Positions 34,440 through 47,635 of a DNA stretch of 64,000 nt are shown here, piece by piece. The notes under the pieces are model-generated. The model searched no databases. It saw only the letters and a list, made by a program, of their open reading frames with translations, and was not told the origin of the DNA. This DNA comes from Mercurialis annua (taxonomy: Eukaryota > Streptophyta > Magnoliopsida > Malpighiales > Euphorbiaceae). The stretch lies in NCBI RefSeq assembly GCF_937616625.2, contig NC_065575.1, positions 21,406,001 to 21,470,000 of the forward strand. Direction: 5' to 3'. The position numbers and the translations under genes are program-made. How positions within the stretch are numbered: the stretch's first letter is position 1; each line of letters begins with the position of its first letter.

Positions 34440-36197
34440 CCAAACGTTTGTAAACGTTAGACTTAAATTGCTAAAAAGGTCAAACGTTTGGTTTCTTTTC
34501 ATAAAATTTATAAACGTTAGGCTTAAATCGCTAAAATAGGGAAACGTTTGGTTTTGTTTTGTAATGTTTGTAAACGTTATGCTTAAATCGCTAAAAAGGT
34601 GAAACGTTTGGTTTTGTTTCGTAACGTTAGTAAACGTTTGGTTTTGGTTTTGTTTCGTAACGCTAGTAAACGTTTAGTTTAAATCGCTAAAAATGTGAAA
34701 CATTTCGATTTGTATCGTATCCTTTTTAGAGATTTAAGTCAAACGTTTACAAACGTTACGAAACAAATCCAAATGTTTCCCCTTTTTAGATATCTAAGCC
34801 AAACAGTTACAGACGTTACGAAACAAATCAAAACGTTTCCCCTTTTTAGCGATTTAAGCCAAACGTTTACAAACGTTTCGAAACAAATCCAAGCGTTTCA
34901 CCTTTTTAGCAATTTAAGACAAACGTTTACAAACGTTACGAAACAAATCAAAACGTTTCACATTTTTAGCTATTTAAGCCAAACGTTAATAAACGTTACG
35001 AAAGAAAACCAAACGTTTACAAACGTTACGAAACAAATCCAATCGTTTACAAATGTTACAAAATAAATCCAAACGTTTCCCCATTTTAGCGATTTAGGCC
35101 AAATGTTTACAAACGTTACGAAATAAATCCAAATGTTATATCTTTTTAGCGATTTAAGCCAAACGTTTACAAACGTTACGGAACAAAAACAAAAGTTTCA
35201 TATTTTTAGCGATTTAAGCGAAACGTTTACAAACGTTACGAAACGAAACCAAACTTTTCCCCTTTTTAGCGATTTAAGCCAAATGTTTACAAATGTATCA
35301 AAACAAAGCCAATCATTTCCCCTTTTTAGCAATTTAAGCCAAACGTTACGAAATAAATCCAAATGTTTGCCCTTTTTAACAATTTAAGCAGAACGTTTAC
35401 AAACATTACGAAACAAATCGAAACGTTTCACCTTTTTAGCAATTTATGCAAAACGTTTACAAACATTACGAAATAATTCCAAACGTTTCACCTTTTTAGC
35501 AATTTAAGCAAAACATTTACAAACATTACGAAGAAAATCCAAGAGTTTCTCCTTTTTTGGGATTTAAGCCAAACGTTTACAAAAGTTACGAAACAAATCC
35601 AAACGTTTCCCCTTTTTAGCGATTTAAGCCAAACGTTTAGAAACATTACGAAACAAATCCAAACGTGTCCCCATTTTAGCAATTTAAGCCAAACGCTTAA
35701 AACGTTAAGAAACCAATCCAAACGTTTCACCTTTTTAGCAATTTAAGCCAAACGTTTAAAACGTTGCGAAACAAAACCAAACGTTTCCTCTTTTTAGTGA
35801 TTTAAGCCAAACGTTTATAAAGATTACGAAACATATCCAAACGTTTCACCTTTTTAGCAAATTAAGCTGGACATTTACAAACGCTACGGAACAAAAACAA
35901 ACAATTCACCTATTTAGTGATTTAAGCCAAACGTTTACAATGGTTATGAAATAAAACCAAACGTTTCCCTTTATTAGCGATTTGGGCCAAACGTTTACAA
36001 ACGTTACGAAAATAAAACCAAACGTTTCCCCTTATTAGCGATTTAGGCCAAACGTTTACAAACGTTACGAAATAAATCCAAATGTTTCCCCCTTTTAGTG
36101 ATTTAAGCCAAACTTTTGCAAACGTAACAAAACAAATCCAAGCGTTTCACCTTTTTAGATATTTAAGCCAAACGTTTACAAACGTCACGGAACAAAA
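34440..36197. repeat. C unit C1 (about 1758 bp)
   Basis: Begins at an F-to-R switch (CCAAACGTTTGTAAACG, then TTAGACTTAAATTGC at 34460), stays R to about 34710, and then turns F. It contains the AAACAAATCCAATCG / CGTTATATC monomers that the next unit lacks. Confidence 0.85.
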
Positions 36198-37630
36198 CCA
36201 AACGTTTGTAAACGTTAGACTTAAATTGCTAAAAAGGTCAAATATTTGGTTTCCTTTCGTAAAATTTATAAACGTTAGGCTTAAATCGCTAAAATAGGGA
36301 AACGTTTGGTTTTGTTTCGTAACGTTTGTAAACGTTATGCTTAAATCGCTAAAAAGGTGAAACGTTTGGTTTTGTTTCGTAACGTTAGTAAACGTTTGGT
36401 TTTGGTTTTTTTTTCGTAACGTTAGTAAAAGTTTAGTTTAAATCGCTAAAAATGTGAAACATTTCGATTTGTTTCGTAACCATTTTAGAGATTTAAGTCA
36501 AACGTTTACAAACGTTACAAAACAAATCCAAACGTTCCCGCTCTTAAGATATTTAAGCCAAACGTTTACAGACGTTACGAAATAAATAAAAATGTTTCCC
36601 CTTTTTAGCGATTTAAGTCAAACGTTTACAAACGTTTCGAAACAAATCCAAGCGTTTCACCTTTTTAGCAATTTAAGACAAACGTTTACAAACGTTACGA
36701 AACAAATCCAAACGTTTCACATTTTTAGCTATTTAAGCCAAACGTTTATAAACGTTACGAAAGAAAACCAAACGTTTACAAACGTTACGGAACAAAAACA
36801 AAAGTTTCATATTTTTAGCGATTTAAGCGAAACGTTTACAAACGTTACGAAACGAAACCAAACTTTTCCCCTTTTTAGCGATTTAAGCCAAATGTTTACA
36901 AATGTATCAAAACAAAGCCAATCATTTCCCCTTTTTAGCAATTTAAGCCAAACGTTACGAAATAAATCAAAATGTTTGCCCTTTTTAACAATTTAAGCAG
37001 AACGTTTACAAACATTACGAAACAAATCGAATCGTTTCACCTTTTTAGCAATTTATGCAAAACGTTTACAAACATTACGAAATAATTCCAAACGTTTCAC
37101 CTTTTTAGCAATTTAAGCAAAACATTTACAAACATTACGAAGAAAATCCAAGAGTTTCTCCTTTTTTGGGATTTAAGCCAAACGTTTACAAAAGTTACGA
37201 AACAAATCCAAACGTTTCCCCTTTTTAGCGATTTAAGCCAAACGTTTAGAAACATTACGAAACAAATCCAAACGTGTCCCCATTTTAGCAATTTAAGCCA
37301 AACGCTTAAAACGTTAAGAAACCAATCCAAACGTTTCACCTTTTTAGCAATTTAAGCCAAACGTTTAAAACGTTGCGAAACAAAACCAAACGTTTCCTCT
37401 TTTTAGTGATTTAAGCCAAACGTTTATAAAGATTACGAAACATATCCAAACGTTTCACCTTTTTAGCAAATTAAGCTGGACATTTACAAACGCTACGGAA
37501 CAAAAACAAACAATTCACCTATTTAGTGATTTAAGCCAAACGTTTACAATGGTTATGAAATAAAACCAAACGTTTCCCTTTATTAGCGATTTGGGCCAAA
37601 CTTTTACAAACGTTACGAAAATAAAACCAA
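36198..37630. repeat. C unit C2, truncated by the duplication join
   Basis: Same start marker at 36218 (offset 1758). It lacks about 150 bp of C1 near 36780, making later offsets 1609. It is cut off at 37630, where copy 2 of the large duplication begins. Confidence 0.85.
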
Positions 37631-37634
37631 ACTT

Positions 37635-40600
37635 TGTTAACGTTTGACTTAAATCGCTAAAAATTGGAAACGTTTGGTTTTGTTTCGTAACATTTGAAAC
37701 GTTTGGTTTTGTTTCGTAACGTTTGTAAAGGTTTGGATTATATCGCTAAAAATGTGAAACGTTTGGATTTGTGTCATAAAGTTTTAAACGTTTGGTTTTT
37801 TTTCGTAACGTTTGTAAACGTTCGGCTTAAATCGTTTAGTTTTGTTTCGTAACGGTTGTAAACGTTTGACTTAAATTGCATAAAAGGGGGAACAGTTGGA
37901 TTTGTTTCGTAACGTTTGTAAACGTTTGGCTTAAATTGCTAAAAAGCTGAAACGTTTGGATTTATTTTGTATCGTTTGTAAACGTTGGGCTTAAATCGCT
38001 AAAAAGGTGAAACGTTTGGATTTGTTTCGTAACCTTTGTAAACTTTCGGCTTAAATCGCTAAAAAGGTAAAACGTTTGGATCTGTTTCATAAATTTTGTA
38101 AATGTTCGGCTTAAATTGCTAAGAAGGTGAAACATTTGGATTTATTTCGTAATGTTAAATAGCGTTTGGCTTAAATTGCTAAAAAGGTGAAACGTTTGCT
38201 TTTGTTTTGTAACGTTTTAAACATTTGGCTTAAATCGCTAAAAAGGTGAAACATTTTGATTTGTTTCGTAACGCTTGCAAACGTTTGACTTAAATCGCTA
38301 AAAAGTTGAAATATTTTGATTTGTTTCGTAACATTTATAAACGTTTGGCTTAAATCGCTAAAAAGGAGAAACGTTTGGATTTGTTTTCGTAACTTTTGTT
38401 AACGTTTGACTTAAATCGCTAAAAATTGGAAACGTTTGGTTTTGTTTCGTAACATTTGAAACGTTTGTTTTTGTTTCGTAACATTTGAAACGTTTGGTTT
38501 TGTTTTGTAACGTTTGAAAAGGTTTGGCTTAAATCTCTAAAAATGTGAAATGTTTGGATTTGTTTAGTAAAGTTTTAAACGTTTGGTTTTTTTTCGTAAC
38601 GTTTGAAAACTTTCGGCTTAAATCGTTGAAAAGGTGAAACGTTTAGTTTTATTTCGTAACGGTTGTAAACGTTTGACTTAAATTGCATAAAAGGGGAAAC
38701 AGTTGGATTTGTTTCGTAACGTTTGTAAACGTTTGGCTTAAATTGCTAAAAAGGTGAAACGTTTGGATTTATTTTGTAACGTTTGTAAACATTGGGCTTA
38801 AATCGCTAAAAAGGTGAAACGTTTGGATTTGTTTCGTAACCTTTGTAAACGTTCGGCTTAAATCGCTAAAAAGGTGAAACGTTTGGATTTGTTTCATAAA
38901 TTTTGTAAACGGTCGGCTTAAATTGCTAAGAAACGTTTGGATTTATTTTGTAATGTTTGTAAGCGTTTGGCTTAAATTGCTTATAAGGTGAAACATTTGC
39001 TTTTGATTTGTAACGTTTTAAACATTTGGCTTAAATCGCTAAAAAGGTGAAACATTTTGATTTGTTTCGTAACGTTTGCAAACGTTTAACTTAAATTGCT
39101 AAATAGGTGAAACGTTTAGATATTTTTCGTAACGTTTGTAAACGTATGGCTTAAATTGCTAAAAATGTGAAATGTTTGGATTTGTTTCGTAACGTTTATA
39201 AACGTGTGGCTTAAATCGCTAAAAAGGTGAAACGTTTGGATTTGTTTCGTAACTTTTGTAAACGTTTGGCTTGAATCGCTAAAAATAGGAAACGTTTGGT
39301 TTTGTTTCGTAACATTTGAAACGTTTGGTTTTGTTTCGTAAAGTTTGGATTTGTTTGGCTTATATCGCTAAAAATGTGAAACGTTTGGATTTGTTTTGTA
39401 AAGTTTTAAACGTTTGGTTTTTTTTTCGTAACGTTTGTAAATGTTCGGATTCGTTTCTTAGCGTTTGTAAATGTTTGGCTTAAATTGCTTAAAATGGAAA
39501 ACGTTTGGATTGGTTTCGTAACGTTTCAAACTTTTGGTTTTATTTCGTAACGTTATAAATGTTTGTCTTATATTAGTAAAATGGGAAACGTTTGGATTTG
39601 TTTCGTAATGTTTGTAAACGTTTGGCTTAAATTGCAAAAAATGTGAAACATTTGGATTTGTTTCGTAACGTTTGTAATCGTTTGGCTTAAAACGCAAAAA
39701 AGGTGAAACGCTTAAATTTGTTTCGTAACATTTGTAAACGTTTGTCTTAAATCGCTAAAAAGGTGAAACGTTTGGATTTGTTTCGTAACGTTTGTAAACG
39801 TTTGGCTTAAATTACTAAAAAGGTGAAATGATTGCATTTGTTTCGTAATATTTGTAAACGTTTGGCTTAAATCCCTAAAATGGGGAAACGATTGGATTTG
39901 TTTCGTAATATTCGTAAATGTTTGGCTTAAATCGCTGGTTTCGTAAGGTTTGTAAACGTTTGACTTCAATCGCTAAAAAGGGAAAACGTTTGGATTTGTT
40001 TCAAAACATTTAAAAATGTTTGGCTTAAGTTACTAAAAAGGTGAAACACTAGGATTTGTTTCGTAACATTTGTAAACGTTTGGCTTAAATCGCTAAAAAG
40101 GTGAAACGTTTAGATTTGTTTCGTAACGTTTATAAACGTTTGGCTTAAATTTCTAAAAACGGGAAACGTTTGGATTTGTTTTGTAACGTTTGTACACGTT
40201 TTGCTTAAATTTCTAAAAAGGGGAAACAGTTGGATTTGTTTTGTAACGTTTGTACACGTATGGCTTAAATCGCTATAAAGGTAAAACGTTTGGATTTGTT
40301 TCGTATTGTTTCTAAACGTTCGGCTTAAATTGCTAAAAAGGTCAAACATTTGGATTTTTTTCGTATTGTTTGCAAATGTTTGGCTAATATTGCTAATAAC
40401 GTGAAACGTTTGGTTTTGTTTCGTAACGTTTTAAACGTTTGACTTAAATCGCTAAAAAGGTGAAACATTTTGATTTGTTTCGTAACGTTTATCAACGTTT
40501 GGCTTAAATCGCCAAAAAGGTGAAACATTTTTATTTGTTTCTTAACGTTTTTAAACATTTGGATTAAATTGCAAAAAGAGTGAAACGTTTCGATTTGTTT

Positions 40601-43600
40601 CGGAACGTTTGTAAACGTTTGGCTTAAATTGCTAAAAAGGGAAAACATTTGGATTTGTTTCGTAACGTTTGTAAAGGTTTGGCTTAAATCGCTAAAAATG
40701 GGAAACGTTTTGTTTTGTTTCGTAACATTTGAAACATTTGGTTTTGTTACGTAACGTTTGTAAAGGTTTGTCTTTCATCGCTATAAATAGGAAAAGCTTG
40801 CATTTTTTTCGTAACGTTTTAAACGTTTGGATTTGTTTCGTAAAGTTTGTAGACGTTTGGCTTAAATCGCTAAAAATATGAAACGTTTGGTTTTGTTTCG
40901 TAAAGTTTGTAAATGTTTGGCTTAAATTTCTAAAAAGGGAAACGTTGGTAAACATTTGGCTTAAATTGCTAAAAATGTGAAAAGTTACGAAACAAGTCCA
41001 AACGTTTCACCTTTTTAGCGATATGAGACAAATGTTTACAAATATTACGAAACAAAACCAAACATTTCATCTATTTAGCAATTTAATCCAAACGTTTAAA
41101 ACGTTATGCAACAAATCCAAACGTTTCACCCTTTTGCGATTTAAGCAAAACGTTTACAAACGTTATGAAAGAAATCCAAACGTTTCCCTTTTTTAGATAT
41201 ATAAGCCAAACGTTTACAAACGTAATGAAACAAAACCAAACGTTTCTCCTTTTTAGCTATTTAAGCCAACCGTTTACAAACGATACGAAACAAACCAAAC
41301 ATTTAAAACGTTAGGAAACAAATCTAAACGTTTCACATTTTTAGCGATATAAGCCAAACGTTTACAAACATTACAAAATAAAACCAAACGTTTTAACTTT
41401 TTAGCAATTTAAGCCAAACGTTTACAAACGTTATTAAACAAAACCAATCATTTCCCCATTTAAACGATTTAAGCCTAACGTTTACAAACGTTACGAAACA
41501 AATCCAAAGGATACGAAACAAATTCAAACGTTTCACCTTTTTAGTGATTGAAGCCCAACGTTTAAAAACGTTACAAAACAAATTAAAACGTTTCACCTTT
41601 TTAGCAATTTAATCCAAACGTTTACAAACGTTACGAAAAAATCAAAACGTTTCACCTTTTAGCGATTTAAGCCAAACCCATACAAACGTTACGAAACAAC
41701 ACCAAGAGTTTCACCTTTTTAGCGATTTAAGCCAAACGTTTACAAACGTTAGGAAACAAATCCAAATGTTTCCCCTTTTTAGCGATTTAAGCCAAACGTT
41801 TACAAACGTTACGAAACTAATCCAAATGTTTCCCCATTTTTAGCGATTTAAGCCAAACGTTTACAAACGTTACGTGACAAATCCAAATGTTTCCCCATTT
41901 TAGCAATTTAAGACAAACGTTTACAAACGTTTCGAAACAAATCCAAAGTTTCACCATTTTAGTGATTTAAGCCAAACGTTGCGAAACAAAACCAAACGTT
42001 TCACCTTTTTATCGATTTAAGCCAAGCGTTTACAAACGTTACGAAACAAATGCAAACGTTTCACCTTTTCAGCGATTAAAGCTAAACGTTTACAAACAAA
42101 TCCAAACGTTTCCCATTTTAGCAATTGAAGCCAAACGTTTACAAACGTTACAAAATACATCCAGACATTTGTAAAAAAATCTAAACAAATCCAAACGTTT
42201 GGCATAAATCGCTAAAAAGGGGAAACATGTGGATTTTCCAAACGTTTACAAACGTTACAAAACAAATCCAATCTTTTGGATTTATTTCGTAACGTTTTAA
42301 ACGTTTGGTTTAAATAGCTAAAAATGTGAAACGTTTGGTTTTCTTTCGTAACGTTTGTAAACGTTCGGCTTTATTTCGTAACGTTTGTAAACGTTTGGCT
42401 TAAACTGCTAAAAAGGTGAAACGCTTGGATTTGTGGCGTAACGTTGTTTATCTGGCTTAAATCGCTAAAAAGGTTAAAAGTTTAGATTTATTTTGTAACG
42501 TTTGGCTTAAATCGAAACGTTTGTAAACATTTTACCTTTTTAGCAATTTAAGCCAATCGTAACATTTGTAAACGTTTGGTTTTGTTTTGTAACGTTTGTA
42601 AAAGTTTGGCTTAAATCGCTATAAAGGTGAAACGTTTGGATTTATTCCGTAATGTTGTAAACGTTTGTCTTCAATCGCTAAAAAGGGGAAATGTTTGAAT
42701 TTTTTCGTAACGTTTGGCTTAAATCAAACGTTTATTAACATTACGAAACAAATCCAAATGTTTCACCTTTTTAGCGATTTAAGCCACACGTTTACAAACG
42801 TTACAAAATAAAACCAAACGTTTCACCGTTTTAGCAATTGAAGCCAAACGTTTACAAATGTTATGAAACAAAACCAAACGTTTTACCTTTTTAGCGATTT
42901 AAATGTTTCCCCATTTTAGCGATTTATGAGAAACGTCTATAAATGCTACGAAACAAAACCAAACGATTAAATCGCTAAAAAGGTGAAACGTTTGGCTTAA
43001 ATCGCTAAAAATGTGAAACATTTGGTTTTGTTTCGTAACGTTTGTGAACATTTGGCTTAAGCTGCTAAAAAGGTAAAACCCTTGGATTTGTTTTGTAACG
43101 TTTGTAAACGTTTTGCTTAAATCGTTAAAAATGTGAAACATTTGGATTTGTTTTGTAACGTTTGTAAACGTTTTGCTTAAATTGCAAAAAAGGAGAAAAG
43201 TTTTGATTTGTTTCGTAACGTTTGTAAACGTTTGGCTTATATTGCTAAAAAGGTGAAACACTTTGATTTGTTTCGTAACGTTTGTAAAAGTTTGGCTTAA
43301 ATTGCTAAAAAGGTGAAACGCTTGGATTTGTTTCGTAACGTTATAAGACAAACATTTAAAAAGTTTACGAAAAATAACCAAGCGTTTCACCTTTTTAGAG
43401 ATTTAAGCCAAACGTTTACAAACGTTACGAAACAAGTCCAAATGTTTCAACTTTTTAGCACTTTAAGCCAAACGTTTACAAACGTTACGAAACAAACCCA
43501 AACGTTTGGCCTATTTAGCGATTTAAGCCAAAGGTTTACAAACGTTACGAAACAAATGCAAACGTTTCAACTTTTTAGCGATTGGAGCAAAACGTTTACA

Positions 43601-46600
43601 AACGTTACGTTTGGCTTAAATAGCTGCAATCTTTAAAAAAGGGGAAACGTTCGGTTATGTTTCGTAACTATTGTAAACATTTGGCTTAAGTTGCTAAAAG
43701 GTGAAACACTTGGATTTGTTTCCTAACATTTGTAAATGTTTGGCTTAAATCGCTAAAAAGGTGAAACGTTTGGATTTGTTTCCTAACGTTTAAAACGTTT
43801 GGTTATCTTTAGTAACATTTGTAAATGTTTGGCTTAAATCGCTAAAAAGGTGAAACGTTTGGATTTGTTTCGTAACGTTTGTAAACGTTTGGCTTGAATC
43901 GCTAAAAAGGTGAAACGTTTGGTTTTGTTTCATAACCTTTATAAATGTTTCGCTTAAATCGCTAAAAAGGCGAAACGTTTCGATTTGTTTCATAACATTT
44001 GTAAACGTTTGGCTTATATGGCCAAAAAGGGGAAACGCTTGGATTTGTTTCGTAACGTTTGTATACGTTTGGCCTTTTTATTGATTTAAGCCAAATGTTT
44101 ACAAACGTTACGAAACAAATCCAAACGTTTCCTCTTTTTAGCCATTGAAGTCAAACATTTACAAACGTAACGAAACAAAACCAAACGTTTAAAACGTTAC
44201 GAAACAAATCCAAACGTTTTCCAGTTATAGCGATTTAAGCCAAACGTTTACAAACGTTACGGAACAAAACCAAACGTTTGTAAACGTTAGACTTAAATTG
44301 CTAAAAAGGTCAAACGTTTGGTTTCTTTTCATAAAATTTATAAACGTTAGGCTTAAATCGCTAAAATAGGGAAACGTTTGGTTTTGTTTTGTAATGTTTG
44401 TAAACGTTATGCTTAAATCGCTAAAAAGGTGAAACGTTTGGTTTTGTTTCGTAACGTTAGTAAACGTTTGGTTTTGGTTTTGTTTCGTAACGCTAGTAAA
44501 CGTTTAGTTTAAATCGCTAAAAATGTGAAACATTTCGATTTGTATCGTATCCTTTTTAGAGATTTAAGTCAAACGTTTACAAACGTTACGAAACAAATCC
44601 AAATGTTTCCCCTTTTTAGATATCTAAGCCAAACAGTTACAGACGTTACGAAACAAATCAAAACGTTTCCCCTTTTTAGCGATTTAAGCCAAACGTTTAC
44701 AAACGTTTCGAAACAAATCCAAGCGTTTCACCTTTTTAGCAATTTAAGACAAACGTTTACAAACGTTACGAAACAAATCAAAACGTTTCACATTTTTAGC
44801 TATTTAAGCCAAACGTTAATAAACGTTACGAAAGAAAACCAAACGTTTACAAACGTTACGAAACAAATCCAATCGTTTACAAATGTTACAAAATAAATCC
44901 AAACGTTTCCCCATTTTAGCGATTTAGGCCAAATGTTTACAAACGTTACGAAATAAATCCAAACGTTATATCTTTTTAGCGATTTAAGCCAAACGTTTAC
45001 AAACGTTACGGAACAAAAACAAAAGTTTCATATTTTTAGCGATTTAAGCGAAACGTTTACAAACGTTACGAAACGAAACCAAACTTTTCCCCTTTTTAGC
45101 GATTTAAGCCAAATGTTTACAAATGTATCAAAACAAAGCCAATCATTTCCCCTTTTTAGCAATTTAAGCCAAACGTTACGAAATAAATCCAAATGTTTGC
45201 CCTTTTTAACAATTTAAGCAGAACGTTTACAAACATTACGAAACAAATCGAAACGTTTCACCTTTTTAGCAATTTATGCAAAACGTTTACAAACATTACG
45301 AAATAATTCCAAACGTTTCACCTTTTTAGCAATTTAAGCAAAACATTTACAAACATTACGAAGAAAATCCAAGAGTTTCTCCTTTTTTGGGATTTAAGCC
45401 AAACGTTTACAAAAGTTACGAAACAAATCCAAACGTTTCCCCTTTTTAGCGATTTAAGCCAAACGTTTAGAAACATTACGAAACAAATCCAAACGTGTCC
45501 CCATTTTAGCAATTTAAGCCAAACGCTTAAAACGTTAAGAAACCAATCCAAACGTTTCACCTTTTTAGCAATTTAAGCCAAACGTTTAAAACGTTGCGAA
45601 ACAAAACCAAACGTTTCCTCTTTTTAGTGATTTAAGCCAAACGTTTATAAAGATTACGAAACATATCCAAACGTTTCACCTTTTTAGCAAATTAAGCTGG
45701 ACATTTACAAACGCTACGGAACAAAAACAAACAATTCACCTATTTAGTGATTTAAGCCAAACGTTTACAATGGTTATGAAATAAAACCAAACGTTTCCCT
45801 TTATTAGCGATTTGGGCCAAACGTTTACAAACGTTACGAAAATAAAACCAAACGTTTCCCCTTATTAGCGATTTAGGCCAAACGTTTACAAACGTTACGA
45901 AATAAATCCAAATGTTTCCCCCTTTTAGTGATTTAAGCCAAACTTTTGCAAACGTAACAAAACAAATCCAAGCGTTTCACCTTTTTAGATATTTAAGCCA
46001 AACGTTTACAAACGTCACGGAACAAAACCAAACGTTTGTAAACGTTAGACTTAAATTGCTAAAAAGGTCAAATATTTGGTTTCCTTTCGTAAAATTTATA
46101 AACGTTAGGCTTAAATCGCTAAAATAGGGAAACGTTTGGTTTTGTTTCGTAACGTTTGTAAACGTTATGCTTAAATCGCTAAAAAGGTGAAACGTTTGGT
46201 TTTGTTTCGTAACGTTAGTAAACGTTTGGTTTTGGTTTTTTTTCGTAACGTTAGTAAAAGTTTAGTTTAAATCGCTAAAAATGTGAAACATTTCGATTTG
46301 TTTCGTAACCATTTTAGAGATTTAAGTCAAACGTTTACAAACGTTACAAAACAAATCCAAACGTTCCCCCTCTTTAGATATTTAAGCCAAACGTTTACAG
46401 ACGTTACGAAATAAATAAAAATGTTTCCCCTTTTTAGCGATTTAAGTCAAACGTTTACAAACGTTTCGAAACAAATCCAAGCGTTTCACCTTTTTAGCAA
46501 TTTAAGACAAACGTTTACAAACGTTACGAAACAAATCCAAACGTTTCACATTTTTAGCTATTTAAGCCAAACGTTTATAAACGTTACGAAAGAAAACCAA

Positions 46601-47463
46601 ACGTTTACAAACGTTACGGAACAAAAACAAAAGTTTCATATTTTTAGCGATTTAAGCGAAACGTTTACAAACGTTACGAAACGAAACCAAACTTTTCCCC
46701 TTTTTAGCGATTTAAGCCAAATGTTTACAAATGTATCAAAACAAAGCCAATCATTTCCCCTTTTTAGCAATTTAAGCCAAACGTTACGAAATAAATCCAA
46801 ATGTTTGCCCTTTTTAACAATTTAAGCAGAACGTTTACAAACATTACGAAACAAATCGAAACGTTTCACCTTTTTAGCAATTTATGCAAAACGTTTACAA
46901 ACATTACGAAATAATTCCAAACGTTTCACCTTTTTAGCAATTTAAGCAAAACATTTACAAACATTACGAAGAAAATCCAAGAGTTTCTCCTTTTTTGGGA
47001 TTTAAGCCAAACGTTTACAAAAGTTACGAAACAAATCCAAACGTTTCCCCTTTTTAGCGATTTAAGCCAAACGTTTAGAAACATTACGAAACAAATCCAA
47101 ACGTGTCCCCATTTTAGCAATTTAAGCCAAACGCTTAAAACGTTAAGAAACCAATCCAAACGTTTCACCTTTTTAGCAATTTAAGCCAAACGTTTAAAAC
47201 GTTGCGAAACAAAACCAAACGTTTCCTCTTTTTAGTGATTTAAGCCAAACGTTTATAAAGATTACGAAACATATCCAAACGTTTCACCTTTTTAGCAAAT
47301 TAAGCTGGACATTTACAAACGCTACGGAACAAAAACAAACAATTCACCTATTTAGTGATTTAAGCCAAACGTTTACAATGGTTATGAAATAAAACCAAAC
47401 GTTTCCCTTTATTAGCGATTTGGGCCAAACTTTTACAAACGTTACGAAAATAAAACCAAACGT
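37635..47463. repeat. 9.8-kb segmental tandem duplication, copy 2
   Basis: Head-to-tail copy of 28251-37634. It retains 446 bp (about 41002-41447) missing from copy 1. The join at about 37631 fuses an F-oriented C unit to the R-oriented start of the repeat, with AAC as possible microhomology. Past 47463 the sequence continues into the rest of the C unit, which copy 1 does not have. Confidence 0.9.
44270..46027. repeat. C unit C1' (copy of C1)
   Basis: Start marker at 44290, exactly 9830 bp after that of C1. Carries the same F-R-F polarity pattern. Confidence 0.87.
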
Positions 47464-47635
47464 TTCCCCTTATTAGCGATTTAGGCCAAACGTTTACAAA
47501 CGTTACGAAATAAATCCAAATGTTTCCCCCTTTTAGTGATTTAAGCCAAACTTTTGCAAACGTAACGAAACAAATCCAAGCGTTTCACCTTTTTAGATAT
47601 TTAAGCCAAACGTTTACAAACGTCACGGAACAAAA
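46028..47635. repeat. C unit C2' (about 1608 bp)
   Basis: Start marker at 46048, with the same 150-bp loss as C2. The shared GGGCCAAACTTTTAC variant (37596 and 47424 regions) confirms that it is the C2 counterpart. Confidence 0.87.

Larger units (their letters stand above)
28251..37634. repeat. 9.4-kb segmental tandem duplication, copy 1
   Basis: Aligns to 37635-47463 with offset 9384-9385 up to about 31600 and 9829-9830 after it. It includes an R block (to 31598), a patchwork of flips (31599-34710) and C units. Differences between copies are sparse point changes and one 446-bp loss in this copy. Approximate polarity segments are F 31599-32365, R/F/R short pieces to 32893, F to 33137, R to 33511, F to 33776, R to 34237, F to 34447, R to 34710, F to 36205, R to 36478, F to 37630. 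Confidence 0.9.
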
